This document shows, in pieces, positions 35,313 to 47,781 of a stretch of 64,000 nt of DNA; the first letter of the stretch is position 1, and the number at the start of each line of letters is the position of its first letter. The notes beneath the pieces were generated by a model, which saw only the letters and a program-made list of their open reading frames with translations, was not told the origin of the DNA and did no database searches. The DNA comes from Podospora bellae-mahoneyi (lineage: Eukaryota > Ascomycota > Sordariomycetes > Sordariales > Podosporaceae), in the NCBI RefSeq assembly GCF_035222275.1, contig NW_026946359.1, forward strand, positions 434,001 to 498,000, given 5' to 3'. Made by a program: the position numbers and the translations under genes.

Positions 35313-36340
35313 TTACCGATACGTATCAACCCTCAAAGGCAACTTCCGATCCAGGGTATGGAAAGCCTGCGTCCTCGGCGTAAAAGGCGCGGGGTTATGC
35401 GTGAACCCACCACCACTGCTACTCCCCCCCGCAGCACCACTCATTTGTTGTTGTTGTTGTTGTTGCAACTGTTGTTGATAATGCCCATAATACCCCCCAC
35501 CCCCACTCTCCCCCTCCTCAGGACTAACCGGCGTGGTCATCTCCACGCTGACCCCCTTGTCCTTTTGCGCCGAGTTATAGCCGTATTCCTCCTCGTCGTC
35601 GCTGTCGTCCATCATGTCAAGCATTTTGTTGGGCCACATGGCCCAGATGGCGAAGCTAGTCTGGATGACGTATACCGCGCTATATATATCGCTGTTAGTT
35701 TTTTGATTGTGATGTGGGGAAAGATAGGGGGAGACAAACAGCATGTACACCGTCACGGCAAACGCCCCCTTGGACATTTGGCAGCTCTTGACGGCATTGT
35801 ACGGGATGGCGAGGTCGCACGATTTGCGGATGTACCACGGTGTCCAGCTCGGGTATCTCGGGTCGGCATAGTCTGGTCCGGCCTGTCCGTACACGCTGAC
35901 GGCGTAGAGCGCGGTGAGGGAGACGCCGACTGCGGTGCCGATGATGGGGTAGAAAATCTTCATGATGGCGGCGATCATCTTGGCGAGGAGGATGAAGAGG
36001 GAGACGATGGTGATGGCCACGTTGAAGGTTGTTAGTCTGGCATAGAGGTTAGCATGTGAAAGTATGATCCTGGGGCGGATGAAAGAAAGACATACGTTTG
36101 CGACCAGACAAACGGAATGGTTGGGAGCGGTCTATGGTTGGCATAGGCATACAGAATCATCGTCGGGCTCGAGTTGAGCTTGTAGTCGGAGCCGATGCGC
36201 CAGAAGAGCGTCCTCCAGGCATCCGGTTGCTGAACACCAAACAAAACAAGAAGAGGAATGATGCCGGCGAGCTCGGGAACCATGCCCCAATACAGAGGCC
36301 GCTTTGCTCGCCATGGGCGGTGGAAAATTCGGTAGCCCAT
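35313..36340 (-). CDS. Uncharacterised four-segment membrane protein, fungal family
   Basis: Three exons, complement(35313..35691, 35740..36036, 36096..36340), give 306 residues; introns are 59 and 48 nt. The joins read WSQT/LTTFNVA and YML/DIYSAVYV, the latter fixed by frame and a GTTTGT donor. The N-terminus MGYRIFHRPWRAKRPLYWG leads into hydrophobic segments near residues 20-36, 83-105, 110-130 and 168-197. Between the third and fourth lies a loop with VYGQAGPDYADPRYPS and two cysteines (KSC, VKSCQ). The C-terminal 100 residues are acidic (DDSDDEEE) then Gly/Gln-rich with a run of seven Q. I recall the same N-terminal pattern in conserved but uncharacterised ascomycete proteins, which suggests a MARVEL-like plasma-membrane protein, but that is not proven. 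Function is unknown. Confidence 0.85.
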
Positions 36341-39300
36341 TGTGAATCGTCTTGGTGTTGAGACTTTTTAACCCGGTAATATCGAGGCTCGGCGCCGTCG
36401 ACTTGAATATATATATGTTGATGTCGTCCCACTTCCAAACAAAAAACCCAGCAAAATCGCCGGCTCGTGAGGCTATCTCACATCGATCTCCCGTCGCAAT
36501 CGCAGTCGGTCCCCCGGTGAGACACACACACTGCCCGCCAAAACCCACGTCTTCAATTGGCGATCGCAAAGAGTGTCGCAAAGGTCGCCTTGGGGTTCAC
36601 AAATCGCACATCACGGGGGGGAGCAGAAATAAGAGGCGGGGAAAAGAGACAGGCGAACCGTGATTGTATATTAAAAGCTGCAATTCACATCGCATTTTCG
36701 GGGTCTCTGGAAGCAACCAACCAGCCGTCCATCCCCCTCTCTTGTGTGTCCATGCCGTGCTGTGCTGCCGCCCAGACCAGAGGCGATAGCCTGAAAAGAT
36801 GCAGCTGGTCGGTCAATCACAGCTTGACGATCCAATGAGAGACCCGAGCAAGCGTCGTTGCGGCGTTGTTGTAAGCGCCCAGTTGTCGGACCCTCGCCCA
36901 ATCACAGCGGCGTCTCGCGGTGAACAGCAGGGGGCTGACGGCTGCTGCCGGGCTGCGAGGGGTGCCGTGAACATTGTTCGGCAGCTGGGAGAATAGCTTG
37001 GTGTCACCCACCAGGCACTGCTTCGCCAGAGAGACTCACCTCATGGTTGAACAAGTGAGTGAGATTGTCAGTGAGTGATAAGAGTGCGAAGCCCTCCCGA
37101 GTTTGTGGATGTGCCTTGTCATTTTTGGCGGGCGCATGGCGTGCCCAGCTCTGGTTGGCCAGAACATCGAAACAGTTCTTCCTCGTGGTGTGTTCATTTG
37201 TGTGCCCACCACAGGCGCGCGCCGGGCATTGTCGCATCCAAGTTCTCATCATCCATCATCACCATCACCCGTCACCCGAAAGCCTGCCCTCCGCGGCATG
37301 TCGGTCGCCGTTGCTGCCGTGCTGTCGTTGAGCGGCTGAGCGGACGGGAGGCGGAACTTGCCAGTGGGTGCCGGTGCGGTCTCAGCGTCCGTGCGTTCGG
37401 GCACCCGTCCTGGCTTCCAGATTGGTCGGCATCGTGAACTGTGCTGCACTCAATCTGTTGACAGTGTGCTCCTGTCGTGAGTGTTTTCCAAATATGTCTC
37501 AATATTCCAAGGTACATTTGTAACCCTGAGGAAGAAATCCATGTAAACTCTTAATGCTGTAGGTAAACGATCTGTGGATGGCCGGAAAAACTGCAATGTG
37601 GATTTCAGCTTCAGCTCGGAATTAGCTCCGTAGCGCGAAGTATTACGGATACCAAACTCCGATCGAGATTCCGAAAGTCCGGGGCTGGCCTCGGCAGAAA
37701 CGGAGGTCTGCACCGTTTGTTTTCGGACCAGCTCTTTTTGTTGCTCAGATCGAGATAATGCACAACATCGGGTTAGTTTGCGATTATGGCCGCGTCTTGG
37801 ACAAATGCCACGGGCGGGCGGTCTTGAGGGGTAGCATTACATTGGAAAAACCTCACGCCCCCCACTAAGGAAATCAGTTATACAAGCGAGTGGCAGACAT
37901 TGCAAAAACTGTCAAATGCCACGACACGACGAAAACAAGAGAATCTGGGCGACTGTGAGGGATCGAGGAGATGGGAATTTAAAATGCCGCTCTCACCCTT
38001 CATGGGAATTTGGCTGGCTCCTCCTCCTGCCAGCAGCATCAGGCCATTTCCTCACACGGAAGACATGCTGCTTGGCTTATGATTGGGTTGACTCGTGATT
38101 TCAGAGGGAGCCAAGCGGAAGGGCGGGAATAGGCCCTTCTGGAACATGAGATCAGCACCGTCGTTCACTGGAGCCCGTACGGCGTTACATAAGCGGGGGG
38201 CCGGGCTGTCGTTTGAGTATTGGGTTGAGGAGGGCACACAACATACCCGTTGTAGAGGGCTCAGCTCACGATGCTGGCTGCCAATGGATGGTAATGGAAT
38301 CTCGGCAGAAGGATGAGGGTTGCGATGGCAGGCAGAGATCCCGATTGCACTCCATGTGTTCGGCAGGAACGGCCAGCACACGGAGTAGGTATCAGCGTAT
38401 CGGCTGGTTGGCGACGTGAAATACGGCGTAAATTGCAGGGGCCTGTGGTGTTGTCGTAGCATGAACCCGGGGCCAGACCTCGATGGACCTCTCTACCCCT
38501 GCTCCTTCGATCATGCTTTGCTGGGGAAGCTCTCAAAACCTCATCAGTCCACTTTTGACGCACCGTTTTACGGATCCGTACGGGTACAGCAACAGCGACA
38601 GCAACAGCAACAGCGGGAGTGAACAAAGGACCAGCTTCCTCACCAACAAGTCTGCTGAAAACGCTGAATCCCCGCGCTACTCATTGGTTCAAGCAGGCCT
38701 TCTCAGCCTGTCGCGCTGTCTGTCTCTCCATCAAGCGCACCAGACAGAGGCAGCGTATTCATAGAGAGAGTCCAGGCACGTTTGGGCTCTGTCTGTTATT
38801 CTCCAACGTCGCTTTTCCCCGCGACACCCAGAGTCCACCGCTCGCCGTGCTTCCCACTCCCCAAAAAGTTACTTTTCTTAGTCAGTCTACCAGTTTCGAT
38901 TTTCGATTTCGATTTCGATTTCGATTTTCGATTTGCATGACCACCTGCCCGCCCGAGATTTTCCAAAGTGCAGACCCTATCCTATCCTGTGCCCTCTCCT
39001 CGTCAAAAATTCTTAGTTTGTCTAGGTTCTAGGTTGCTCACCACCGCGAGATCGCTGCTTGATTCGAGGTACTGCTGAGCGAAGAAAACTCGCCAACGGC
39101 AACAAGAAAACACGAATCAACAAAGTATCCAGGGCCAAGCTACCGCATGCGACAGCACATATCAACTCACTTCTCCACTCATTGCTAGGAACACGAGCGT
39201 TCGAACGAGTCTTTCATCCCATAAAACGGTCCAGAACGTCAAAAAGAACAGCAGGGAAGGTTCATCCCGTCTTTGGAACAAGCAGTCAATGGCCAGCTGC

Positions 39301-39515
39301 TTGGGAGCGTCTGGTATCTAAAAGGATCAACCCCTGTTTGGTTGTCCGTCTACGGCGTCTGTCGGTCGCGGTTGTAGGTGGCGGAACATTGATAGACTTT
39401 CCCGCCGCTCTCTCGTTCGTAGATTGAGGTTGGTGCTGCGTGCGAGCTTGCCCGAGGAAATCGCCCCTTTGGGCTACTGGGGGACTTCTGATATAGACCT
39501 GTCGCTCACTTGGGC
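36341..39515. other. Long divergent intergenic region with simple repeats
   Basis: About 3.2 kb between diverging genes, so it should hold two promoters and the leader of the histidine kinase. It contains a CAG/CAA-rich tract near 38588-38616 and a TTTCGA tandem at 38894-38935. No open frame here shows a family motif. Confidence 0.5.
38894..38935. repeat. TTTCGA hexanucleotide tandem
   Basis: Six to seven copies of a TTTCGA/TTTTCGA unit in a row, about 580 bp upstream of the histidine kinase ATG. It may be a plain microsatellite or a cluster of short regulatory sites; the sequence alone does not decide. Confidence 0.8.
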
Positions 39516-42500
39516 ATGACGGGGAATAGGACCGAGCAGTGTTTTCCTCTTCTCCCCACCACAATTGTTTTGGATTCACAGCAGTCTCCTCCTGTATCTG
39601 CTCTCCCGCCAGCGCAGATCCCCCCAGCCGCGACCTCGTCCCGGCGAGACAATCCCGGACCGGTCGACTATTTCTCTTACCAAGACGACAGCAGCGAGCA
39701 GTTTGACGAGACCGGGGCGACCATCGACGAGGTTGTGAGTGAGTGGACGGCATCCTCGAATAGCAGCCGGCATGATTCCGACGTATCAGCGCCATTCTCC
39801 TTGACCCGATTATTGTTGGGTTTAGGTCCGCAAGTTTCAGCCGATTTTGGATTCTGGTCTCCCTCGTCGGCAGCGTCGTCCGAGCCACCCTCCAGGGCAC
39901 CGCCAGGCGCCCTGGGAAAGAGGCTATCCGGCGCGGAATATCGCCCAACCCGACCTTTAGGATCTCCTCTGAAGAAGCCGCGCCTCACATCGCTCCCGCC
40001 CAACCTGACCGGGAAGCCGCCCACTGCGAATCCCAACCTTTTATCTCCCCTATTTTTCTCAAACTCGGCGAGGTGGACGAGAATGAACCATCCACCCGGA
40101 TTTGCAGATCCCGAGGCAGCGGCGTCGATGATGGGAACTCAAGAGGGTCAGGAGGGCTTCACTACTTTGCGTCTTCCCAAGTCAGTTACTACCGCCAGTC
40201 CTTCGAGATCGTCGGGCACCCCTGGGAGTTGGTCGTCTGCGGAGCAATCGAACCCGTCACGGAGCCCTGATGTCTGGCCGCCATCTAATATCGCCGGATT
40301 ACTCCAAGGCATAGGGGTTGTCGAGTTGCTGGAACAAGACGAACGGCCGACGTTTATGATCGACCTCAATGAACCAGCAAATTTCAGCCCTGGACAACTG
40401 CGTATAATATATGTCAATGCGGCGCTCAAGGCGTCTACTGAGCTGCTGGAGCGTTTGCAGAACGAGACGTCTGTCGGGGGGCATACTACTGAGTTTTCAC
40501 ACTTCAAAACCTGGGCTCTAACTCTTGTGCCGGACCGGCTTTCGCTCGATGGAAGCACGGTTTCTCCCCCATCGTGGGCGGGGATGAACTGGTCAGCTTC
40601 CACCCTCCGACGTCGATTTCGTGTGGTCCGTGGAAACGCCCATCCTTTGGAGTCCAAGACGCCCACGCCACCCAGCTCCACGAATCAACAGCATCCATGG
40701 GCTCAAAGCGGTCCTTGGACTGGCCGTGATGTTTTCGCACCGAGAGAACGGGGTGATTACTTTGGGCCCGGTGCCGAGTCCCAATTTCGTTCTTACTCGG
40801 AGCCTCGGAGCAGAGCTGGTTCGATTGCCGACACGGTGGTTCAGTCTGTCGACGACATGGCGCTCGTGACGCCGCCCCCGCCCATGTCTGCGCCCCTGCC
40901 TCAGCTGCAAACCATCTTTGACTGGACTCGAATACCGCTAGACGACCCAAATCTTGGGCCTCATCATCATTTTGCTCGATCGGTCGATTGGGGGTCAACC
41001 TCTTTGGGACCCGTGGAAACGTGGTCTAATGACCTGCGCATCATGTCCAACATGATCATGGGGAGTCCTCACCCTGCGGCGCTGTATTGGGGCCCAGACT
41101 TTGTTGCCATCTACAACGAAGCATACATTGCGCTCGCGGGTCAAAAGCACCCTCGGCTCATGGGAAGCCGGTATAAAGACGCTTGGTCGGAGATATGGGA
41201 CAGCATAGCGCCGGTTTTCGAGGCTGCCTGGAATGACGGGCGGGCAACCATGAAGCACGACGATGGTCTTTTCATCTCTCGCCACGGTTTCCTCGAGGAG
41301 ACCTTCTTCAACTGGGCCATCATTCCTTTGGTTGGTAGCGACGGCACCGTGGTGGCACTATACAATCCTGCCTTTGAAAACACGCGGCGCAAAGTCAGCG
41401 AGCGCAGAATGTTGACGCTGCGAGAGGTCGGTGTCAAGACGTCACAGGCCAGGGATGTGAAGGGATTCTGGAAACAGCTTCAAAAGGGTCTCGAATACAA
41501 CCCCTATGATGTCCCCTTTGCTCTCATCTACTCGGTCAGTGAAGATAGTGAGAGCGAGGTTGGGTCCATGGCTTCCGGCAACCTCAGCCACCCCCCAGTA
41601 ATCAACCTGGAAGGTTCGATTGGCGTTCCCGAAGGGCACCCTTGCGCTGTGCCCTCGATAAACTTACGGTCAAGCGATGAAGGGTTTGCCCACTACATGC
41701 GCGAGTCGATGGCCGATCTAGCTATGCCCGTCACCCTCAGTCTTGAAGACGGCACGTTTCCTGTTGAGCTCATCCAGGGGCTTGACTGGCAGGGCTTTGG
41801 AGACCCATGCACCACAATTGTCATCTTTCCAGTTCATCCAACAACGTCGGTGGATGCAGTGGTTGGCTTCATCGTGTTGGGTATCAACCCTCGACGACGC
41901 TACGACGACAACTACAAACTCTTTGTCAACTTGCTTTCACGCCAACTGGCAACGTCCATGGCGTCTGTGGTCCTGTTCGAGGAAGAGATCAAGCGTGGAC
42001 AGAGAGCGGCCCGGTTGGCTGCGCTGGACCGCCAGGAACTTTCGATGCAGTTACATCTCCGTACTCAGGAAGCCGTCAAGAGCGAGTATCGCTTCACTAG
42101 GATGGCCGAGTTTGGACCAGTCGGTCTGTTCATTGCCGATGGTCAGGGCCAAATAACCTTTGGAAACGAATCGATATACCGGATTTCAGGCAACGAACGG
42201 GCTACGAGCGGTCCAGATTCGTGGATGCACAGCATTCGAGACGAGGATAGGCCGGGCGTGGAGGAAGTTTGGCACAAACTTTTGGACGAAAAGGTGGCCG
42301 TGACGCATGAGTTCAGATTCCGGGGTTCCAAGCGGCTGATTGACGGCCACTCGGTCGATATTTGGGCATTGATGAGCGCCTACCCCGAAAAAGACGAGTA
42401 CGGCGAGCTCAAGAGCATTTTTGGTTGCATCACGGACATCTCACAACAAAAATGGGCCGAAGACTTTCAGAAACAGAGGCGAGACGAGGCGGTTGAACTG

Positions 42501-44191
42501 AAGCGACAGCAAGAAAATTTCATCGATATAACAAGTCATGAGATGCGGAATCCTCTGAGCGCCATCCTTCAATGCGCCGATGAAATATCGTCAAGTCTCA
42601 ACGAGTTCAAGCACGGGAATGGTCCAGTCGAACAAACTCTGGGCGAATTGACAGTGCTTGTCGAAAGTTGTGTCGAGGCAGCAAACACCATCTCGCTGTG
42701 CGCCAGCCACCAGAAACGAATTGTTGACGACATCTTGACGCTTTCGAAACTTGATTCCAATCTGCTGTTGGTTACTCCTGTCGATGTACAGCCTATCATG
42801 GTGGTGCAAAATGTGCTCAGGATGTTTGAGGCTGAGCTCCAGTCCAACGACATCACGGGGCAGTTTATTATTGAGGACTCGTACCGTGATCTGGAGGTTG
42901 ACTGGGTGAAGCTCGACCCGTCTCGCCTTCGCCAGGTGCTTATTAATCTAATGACGAACGCCATCAAATTCACACAAGGACGGCCAACTCGCTCGATCGT
43001 GATCAAGCTTGGAGCATCAAGGGAGGCGGAGAGAGAAAGCGGGCTCTCCTACATCCCACCAAGGCACCCTGATCAGAGAGATCTTACTGATGAGCCTGAT
43101 TGGGCTGATGGAGAGAAGATTCACTTGCATCTTGCTGTGACGGACACCGGGCCAGGGCTGGACGACGATGAAAAGAAGATTCTGTTCCAGCGCTTCTCTC
43201 AGGCAAGCCCCAGAACACACGTTCAATACGGCGGCTCTGGGCTTGGACTCTTCATCTGCAGGATACTGACCGAGCTGCAAGGCGGGCAGATTGGTGTCTT
43301 TTCCGAAAAGGGTGAGGGCAGCACATTTGCCTTTTACATCAAGAGCCGAAAATCCGATCACCCCCAGGTCAACCTCTCAGCCGCCGCGCCGACACCCCGG
43401 CCGACACCGCCACGACAAATGCACCACTCTCATGAGCCGGCTCCACAGCCAGGACAATCGACACCAGAACCAGAACCGAAGCCAAAACCAATTACAATGG
43501 TGCTTGATGGGCCAGCCTTGGCTGGTGCATTGCCCAAACCCGTCCGAGAACCCCAGAACAACTCGCCGTCGATGGACATCCTCATCGTGGAGGACAACCT
43601 CGTGAACCAAAAGGTCCTACAACGACAGCTCCAGCGGTCAGGAAACAACACCCGCGTCGCCAACCACGGCGGCGAAGCTCTCATTGAGCTCAGCAAATCC
43701 CGTTTTTGGAACAAGGTAGCGGCCGCAGCAGAAAACGAGCACCCACCTCCCCCGCAAAGACAAGACTCTGAGATTCTTCCTGATGGTATGGGAGACGTGA
43801 AAATGGCCGACGAGGAGGACGAGGACAATGACGACGACAAGGGCGAGCGCAACATTTCGGTCATTCTGATGGACCTCGAAATGCCCGTCATGGACGGCAT
43901 GTCGTGCACGAGGGAGATTAGGCGGCTGGAGAGAAAGGGGGTGCTGACGGGTCATGTGCCGATTATTGCGGTGACGGCTTATGCGCGGCCGGAGCAGATT
44001 GAGAATGCAAAGGCCGCTGGTGTTGTAAGTTTTTTTTTCTTTCTTTTTTTTCTTTTTCTCTGTGAGTATCGATGCTGATAAGAAAACAACAACAGGACGA
44101 CGTAATATCAAAGCCGTTCCGCCTGCAAGAGTTGCTGCCAAAGATCGAGGAGCTGGTGGCAAAGTACAAGACTTTGCCTTGTGAGGCTTAA
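39516..44191 (+). CDS. Fungal hybrid histidine kinase (PAS-HisKA-HATPase-REC)
   Basis: Two exons, 39516..44024 and 44096..44191, give 1534 residues; the 71-nt intron starts with a T-rich GTAAGTTTTTT and restores KAAGV/DDVISKPFR. Residues 1-470 are Ser/Pro-rich. A PAS-like sensor lies near 480-640 (SVDWGSTSLGPVETW, then YNEAYIALAGQKHP), a GAF-like region near 650-840, and a second PAS near 856-985. The phosphorylated histidine is His1008 in TSHEMRNPLS. ATPase boxes are LINLMTNAIKFT, TDTGPGLDDDEK and YGGSGLGLFICR. The receiver starts at ILIVEDNLVNQ (about 1355) with phosphoacceptor Asp1453 (LMDLEMPVMDG) and Lys in SKPFR. Such kinases pass signals by His-Asp relay to Ypd1-type proteins. The fungal HK group is not assigned. 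Start: first ATG of the frame; Met at 40083 is an alternative. Confidence 0.92.
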
Positions 44192-45889
44192 TTGTTGTTA
44201 ATGATGATAAAAGAAATGGTACGGATGGATGATTCCGGGATATTGTTTTTACGTTTGTGATTGGGATGGGGCGGGAAAGGGGCAAATGATATATGATACC
44301 TACCTTTTTTTGCGGCTCAAGTTTTTTTTTTTTTTTTTTGGAAGGATGGGAGGAAAGGAGTGGGAGGGAGGGTGAATTTGGTTTACAGCGTTTCTTTTCT
44401 TTTGAGGCATAATTCTATTTTTTACCATTTTGGAGACAAGTTTTTTTTTTAAAAAAGATTTTTTTTTTGGAGGTTTGGTTGGCTCTTATGCTGGGGAGGA
44501 GAGGAGAGAGACGGTTGGAGGATGATGATGTGTCGCGCTTTTATTTCTTGCAAGATGGTGGGGAAAGACTAAACGGGGGAGGGTAGGGATTATAGTTGTG
44601 CTCGGATTTTGCACATATGTCATGAACGGAGGGGAAGCCAAGTGGTAATGTTTGGTTGGGTCTTTTGTACTGGGCCTGGTTTTCTGGATAGTACCAGCAG
44701 GCATGCAATGGGATCTGGTTGGGTATGGACAGACAGCTGGGCAGGGTCTGGCTTCTTGGATGCCTATGATACTTATCATATGCAGAGTAATGGGAAAGAA
44801 AAGGGATTAATTAGTGTAATGGGGTGTTTTGGTGTTGTTTACTTCATGTGATGAGATACCCAGAGAAGTTGGGCTATGAGATAGAAGAGAGACATTTTCT
44901 AACTTTGAATTGACATGTAACGTATCTACAAGAGTGTTGTGAGATGAACATGGAAAGTGCCATACACCAAACAAGCACATGTCCCAAAGAACCAAGGCAG
45001 CAAAGAAACAAGAGATAGAGACGAACTCAGCACGCGAGAGGTATATTAATTAGCTATTAAAAAAGTGTTCATACTCTTAAACTCCCATTCCCATCCTGCA
45101 CTCTCCCCCGCAAAGCCGCCCCTTATTCAAGACAGCCCAGACACAAAAGCGCAGTAAGAAACAAGAGACAGAATAAATTCTCCGCTCCACCACCACCACC
45201 ACACCACATGTTCATCCGTCCTCGTGTACATCCATCACACACACACCAACAAACACGAAACCAACAACCACACCAACACGAAATCCACTCACGCAATCCA
45301 CCACACCGTAGTGTGTGCACACTCTCCCCTTTTTAGCCCACCTCATCATCCCTCCCACAAACCTCCTTTGCCTTCCCTTGCATGACCCAAAAAAAGCCAA
45401 TAAACAGACGACTGACTTGATGCGGACCGAAAGGGGGGGGTATACTTTGGGTATCAAAAAGAGAAAATAACAGGAAAAACTCTGACTGCGTGCGCAACAT
45501 CATCCAGTGGGAAAACACCAAAGCCAAAAACAAAAACGAGCAAAGCAAGCAGTAAAAAAAAAGACTGGAGGTGATCAAGATCGAGTCCTATCTGAGCAAT
45601 AGGGCCACGGCAAAGAAAGCGTGCCACGGACCAAGTGATTGTTGACAGCCAGATGGATTTTCAGTCCTGACGGGTATCTTGACTCTGAAATGCAGATCCG
45701 TTTCCGACAAAACCCAAGGGTATAAGGGGGTGTGTTGTGTGTATTAAATATCTCTCAGCGAGGGGGTTGCGTGTGATGGAATGATTATGCGGTGGTCATT
45801 CGTGAATGTTCGCTCTATGTTTTCGTGGTTTCGTTTCCATACGTCTTTCACCGACATTGAGATTGCTCAAGGGGAATACGCCTCGTTCT
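44192..45889. other. Convergent intergenic region with T tracts
   Basis: About 1.7 kb between the converging kinase and PH-protein genes. It contains an 18-base T run at 44322-44339 and further T/A runs near 44440-44470. Open frames in this interval are short and unlike any family. Confidence 0.55.
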
Positions 45890-47781
45890 CTAAGCAGTGG
45901 CGGTGACGACAGGCGCGGCCTCGGCGGGCTTGGGCTTCTCCTCCTCGGCAGCAACGACGGGGGCAGCAACGTCAGCGGTCTCGGCAGGCTTGACAGCCTC
46001 CTCCTCCTTCTTCTCCTCGGCCTTGTCCTCAGCCTTCTCCTCGGCGACAGCCTCGGTGGCGGCAGGGGTCTCCTCCTTCTTCTCCTCGACCTTGTCGGCC
46101 TTGCCCTTGCCCTTGATGGTGGCGCGGAACTTGGAGAAGGCAGAAGGGGACTTGACCTTCTCGCCCTCCTCGTCAGAGGAAGCAGACTCCTTCTTCTTGC
46201 CGAGGCCGAAGGGGAGAGAGCTCTTGCGCTTGTCGCTCTTAACGGCAGGTCTGGTCTCGCCGTTGGTCTCGGCAGGAGCAGCAGCAACCTCAGTGGTCTC
46301 AGTGGGAACGTTGGCAGGGGAAGAGACCTCAGCAGAGAGGGGCTCAGTGGTCTCAACGGCGGGGATCACAGGGGCAGTCTCGGCAACGGCCTCGGTGGCA
46401 GCAGGGGTCTCCTTGACGGGAGCCTCAGCAACAGGAGCAGCCTTCTTCTTGCCGAAGGGGAGGCTACCAAAGATGCTGGAGCGCTTGGTAGGGACAGCAG
46501 GGCGGGCCTCAGCGACCTCCTCCTTCTTCTCCTCAGCCTTCTCCTCGGGCTTGGCCTCAGTGGCCGCAGCCTCGGTGGTGGCAGGGGCAGCCTCGGTGGT
46601 GGTCTCAGCAACGGGGGCAGCCTCGACAGCGGGAGCAACCTCAGCAGCAGGAGCCTCGGTGGCAGCGGGCGCCTCGGTAGCGGCAGGCTCCTCAGCAGTG
46701 GCAGCGGGAGTCTCAGCAGTAGGCTCGGCGGCCTTCTTCTCCTCCTTCTTGCCGAGGAGGCTGCCGAAGATGGAAGCGCGCTTACGGCTGGCGGAGCGAC
46801 GCTTGGGCTCCTCCTTCTTGACCTCCTCGTTCTTCTCCTCCTCCTTGACCTCCTCCTTGGGGGTCTCGACGGCAGCGGCCTCAACAGGAGCCTCGGCAAC
46901 GGCGGCGGCGGCCTCCTCAGTGGTGGCAGCAGGGGCAACCTCAGCGGCGGGCTCAGCAGCCTTTTCCTCCTTCTTGACGGGGGCAGGCTTGAAGCTCTCA
47001 AGGGTCTTCTTGTAGGTCTCAGATTCGGTGACAGTGGCGGCAAGCTCCTTGGCCTCGGCAATCTTGGCCTTCAGCTGGGCAACCCAGTTGTCACGGTCAG
47101 CGGCAGTGGGGGCCTTGAAGGTGTGCTTGTGGCCCTTGGAAGAGAAGTGGAACTTGTTGGTGCCATCGACAACGGGCTCAGTAGCCTCAGCCTGTAATTT
47201 TCTGTTAGGATTTGAAACATTTTGAATCGGACATTGAACAGACGTACAAGCTGGATAGCGCCGTTGGGAGCAGCCTTGTCACCCTTCTCGCTGTAGAAAA
47301 GGAGACCCTTGCCGGTCTCGGCAGCCCACGAGGCAACGTGATGGGCGACATCAGCGGCCTTCTCAGCCTTGAAGCTGGCGATCTCCTTGACATTGACGGG
47401 CTCAGAGCCAAACCAGAACAGGGTCTTGGTGTAGAGGAAGTTCCTAATCGAGGATGTTAGTCACTGATGACTCGAGAATTGTCGAGTCTGGCGTGATGCT
47501 GAAACGTACTTGGGGAAGTTGGCGCCCTGGCCCTTGTGCTCGAGGTGGCCCTCCTCAACAGGCTTGGCCTCCTCCTTCTTGGCCTCCTCAGCCTCGGCAG
47601 CGGGAGCCTCAGCGGCGATCTCAGTCTCGGTGGCGGCGGCAGGGGTAGCCTCGACAGCAGGAGCAGTCTCGGAAACCTCAGCAACGGCGGGGCTGGCCTC
47701 AGCGGGCTTCGTCTCGACAACGGGCTCGGCGACAGGAGCGGTGGTCGCAGGGACCTCAACGGGCTTTGTTGTGTCGGCCAT
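45890..47781 (-). CDS. Meu6-like PH-domain protein with Ala/Glu/Pro-rich arms
   Basis: Three exons, complement(45890..47191, 47248..47443, 47510..47781), give 589 residues; introns are 66 and 56 nt, both with GTACGT donors. Residues 1-80 are Ala/Pro/Glu/Val-rich. Residues about 82-195 form a PH domain: EGHLEHKGQG at its start, FWFGSEPV, ADVAHHVASWAAETGKGLLF, HTFKAPTAADRDNWVAQLK with the conserved Trp in the last helix. The rest is highly repetitive Glu/Ala/Pro with three basic modules of the type KRASIFGSLLGKKE. The layout matches the fungal proteins named meiotic expression up-regulated protein 6 after S. pombe meu6; PH domains of this kind bind phosphoinositides, so cell-cortex or eisosome association is inferred. 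The strong GC-ending codon use suggests high expression and also creates long mirror frames on the + strand. Confidence 0.88.

Noticed and set aside
45806-47197. 463-residue and 372-residue frames on the + strand
   Set aside because: They mirror exon 3 of the Meu6-like gene. The Leu/Gly/Ser-only composition is what GC-ending codons of an Ala/Glu-rich gene give on the other strand.
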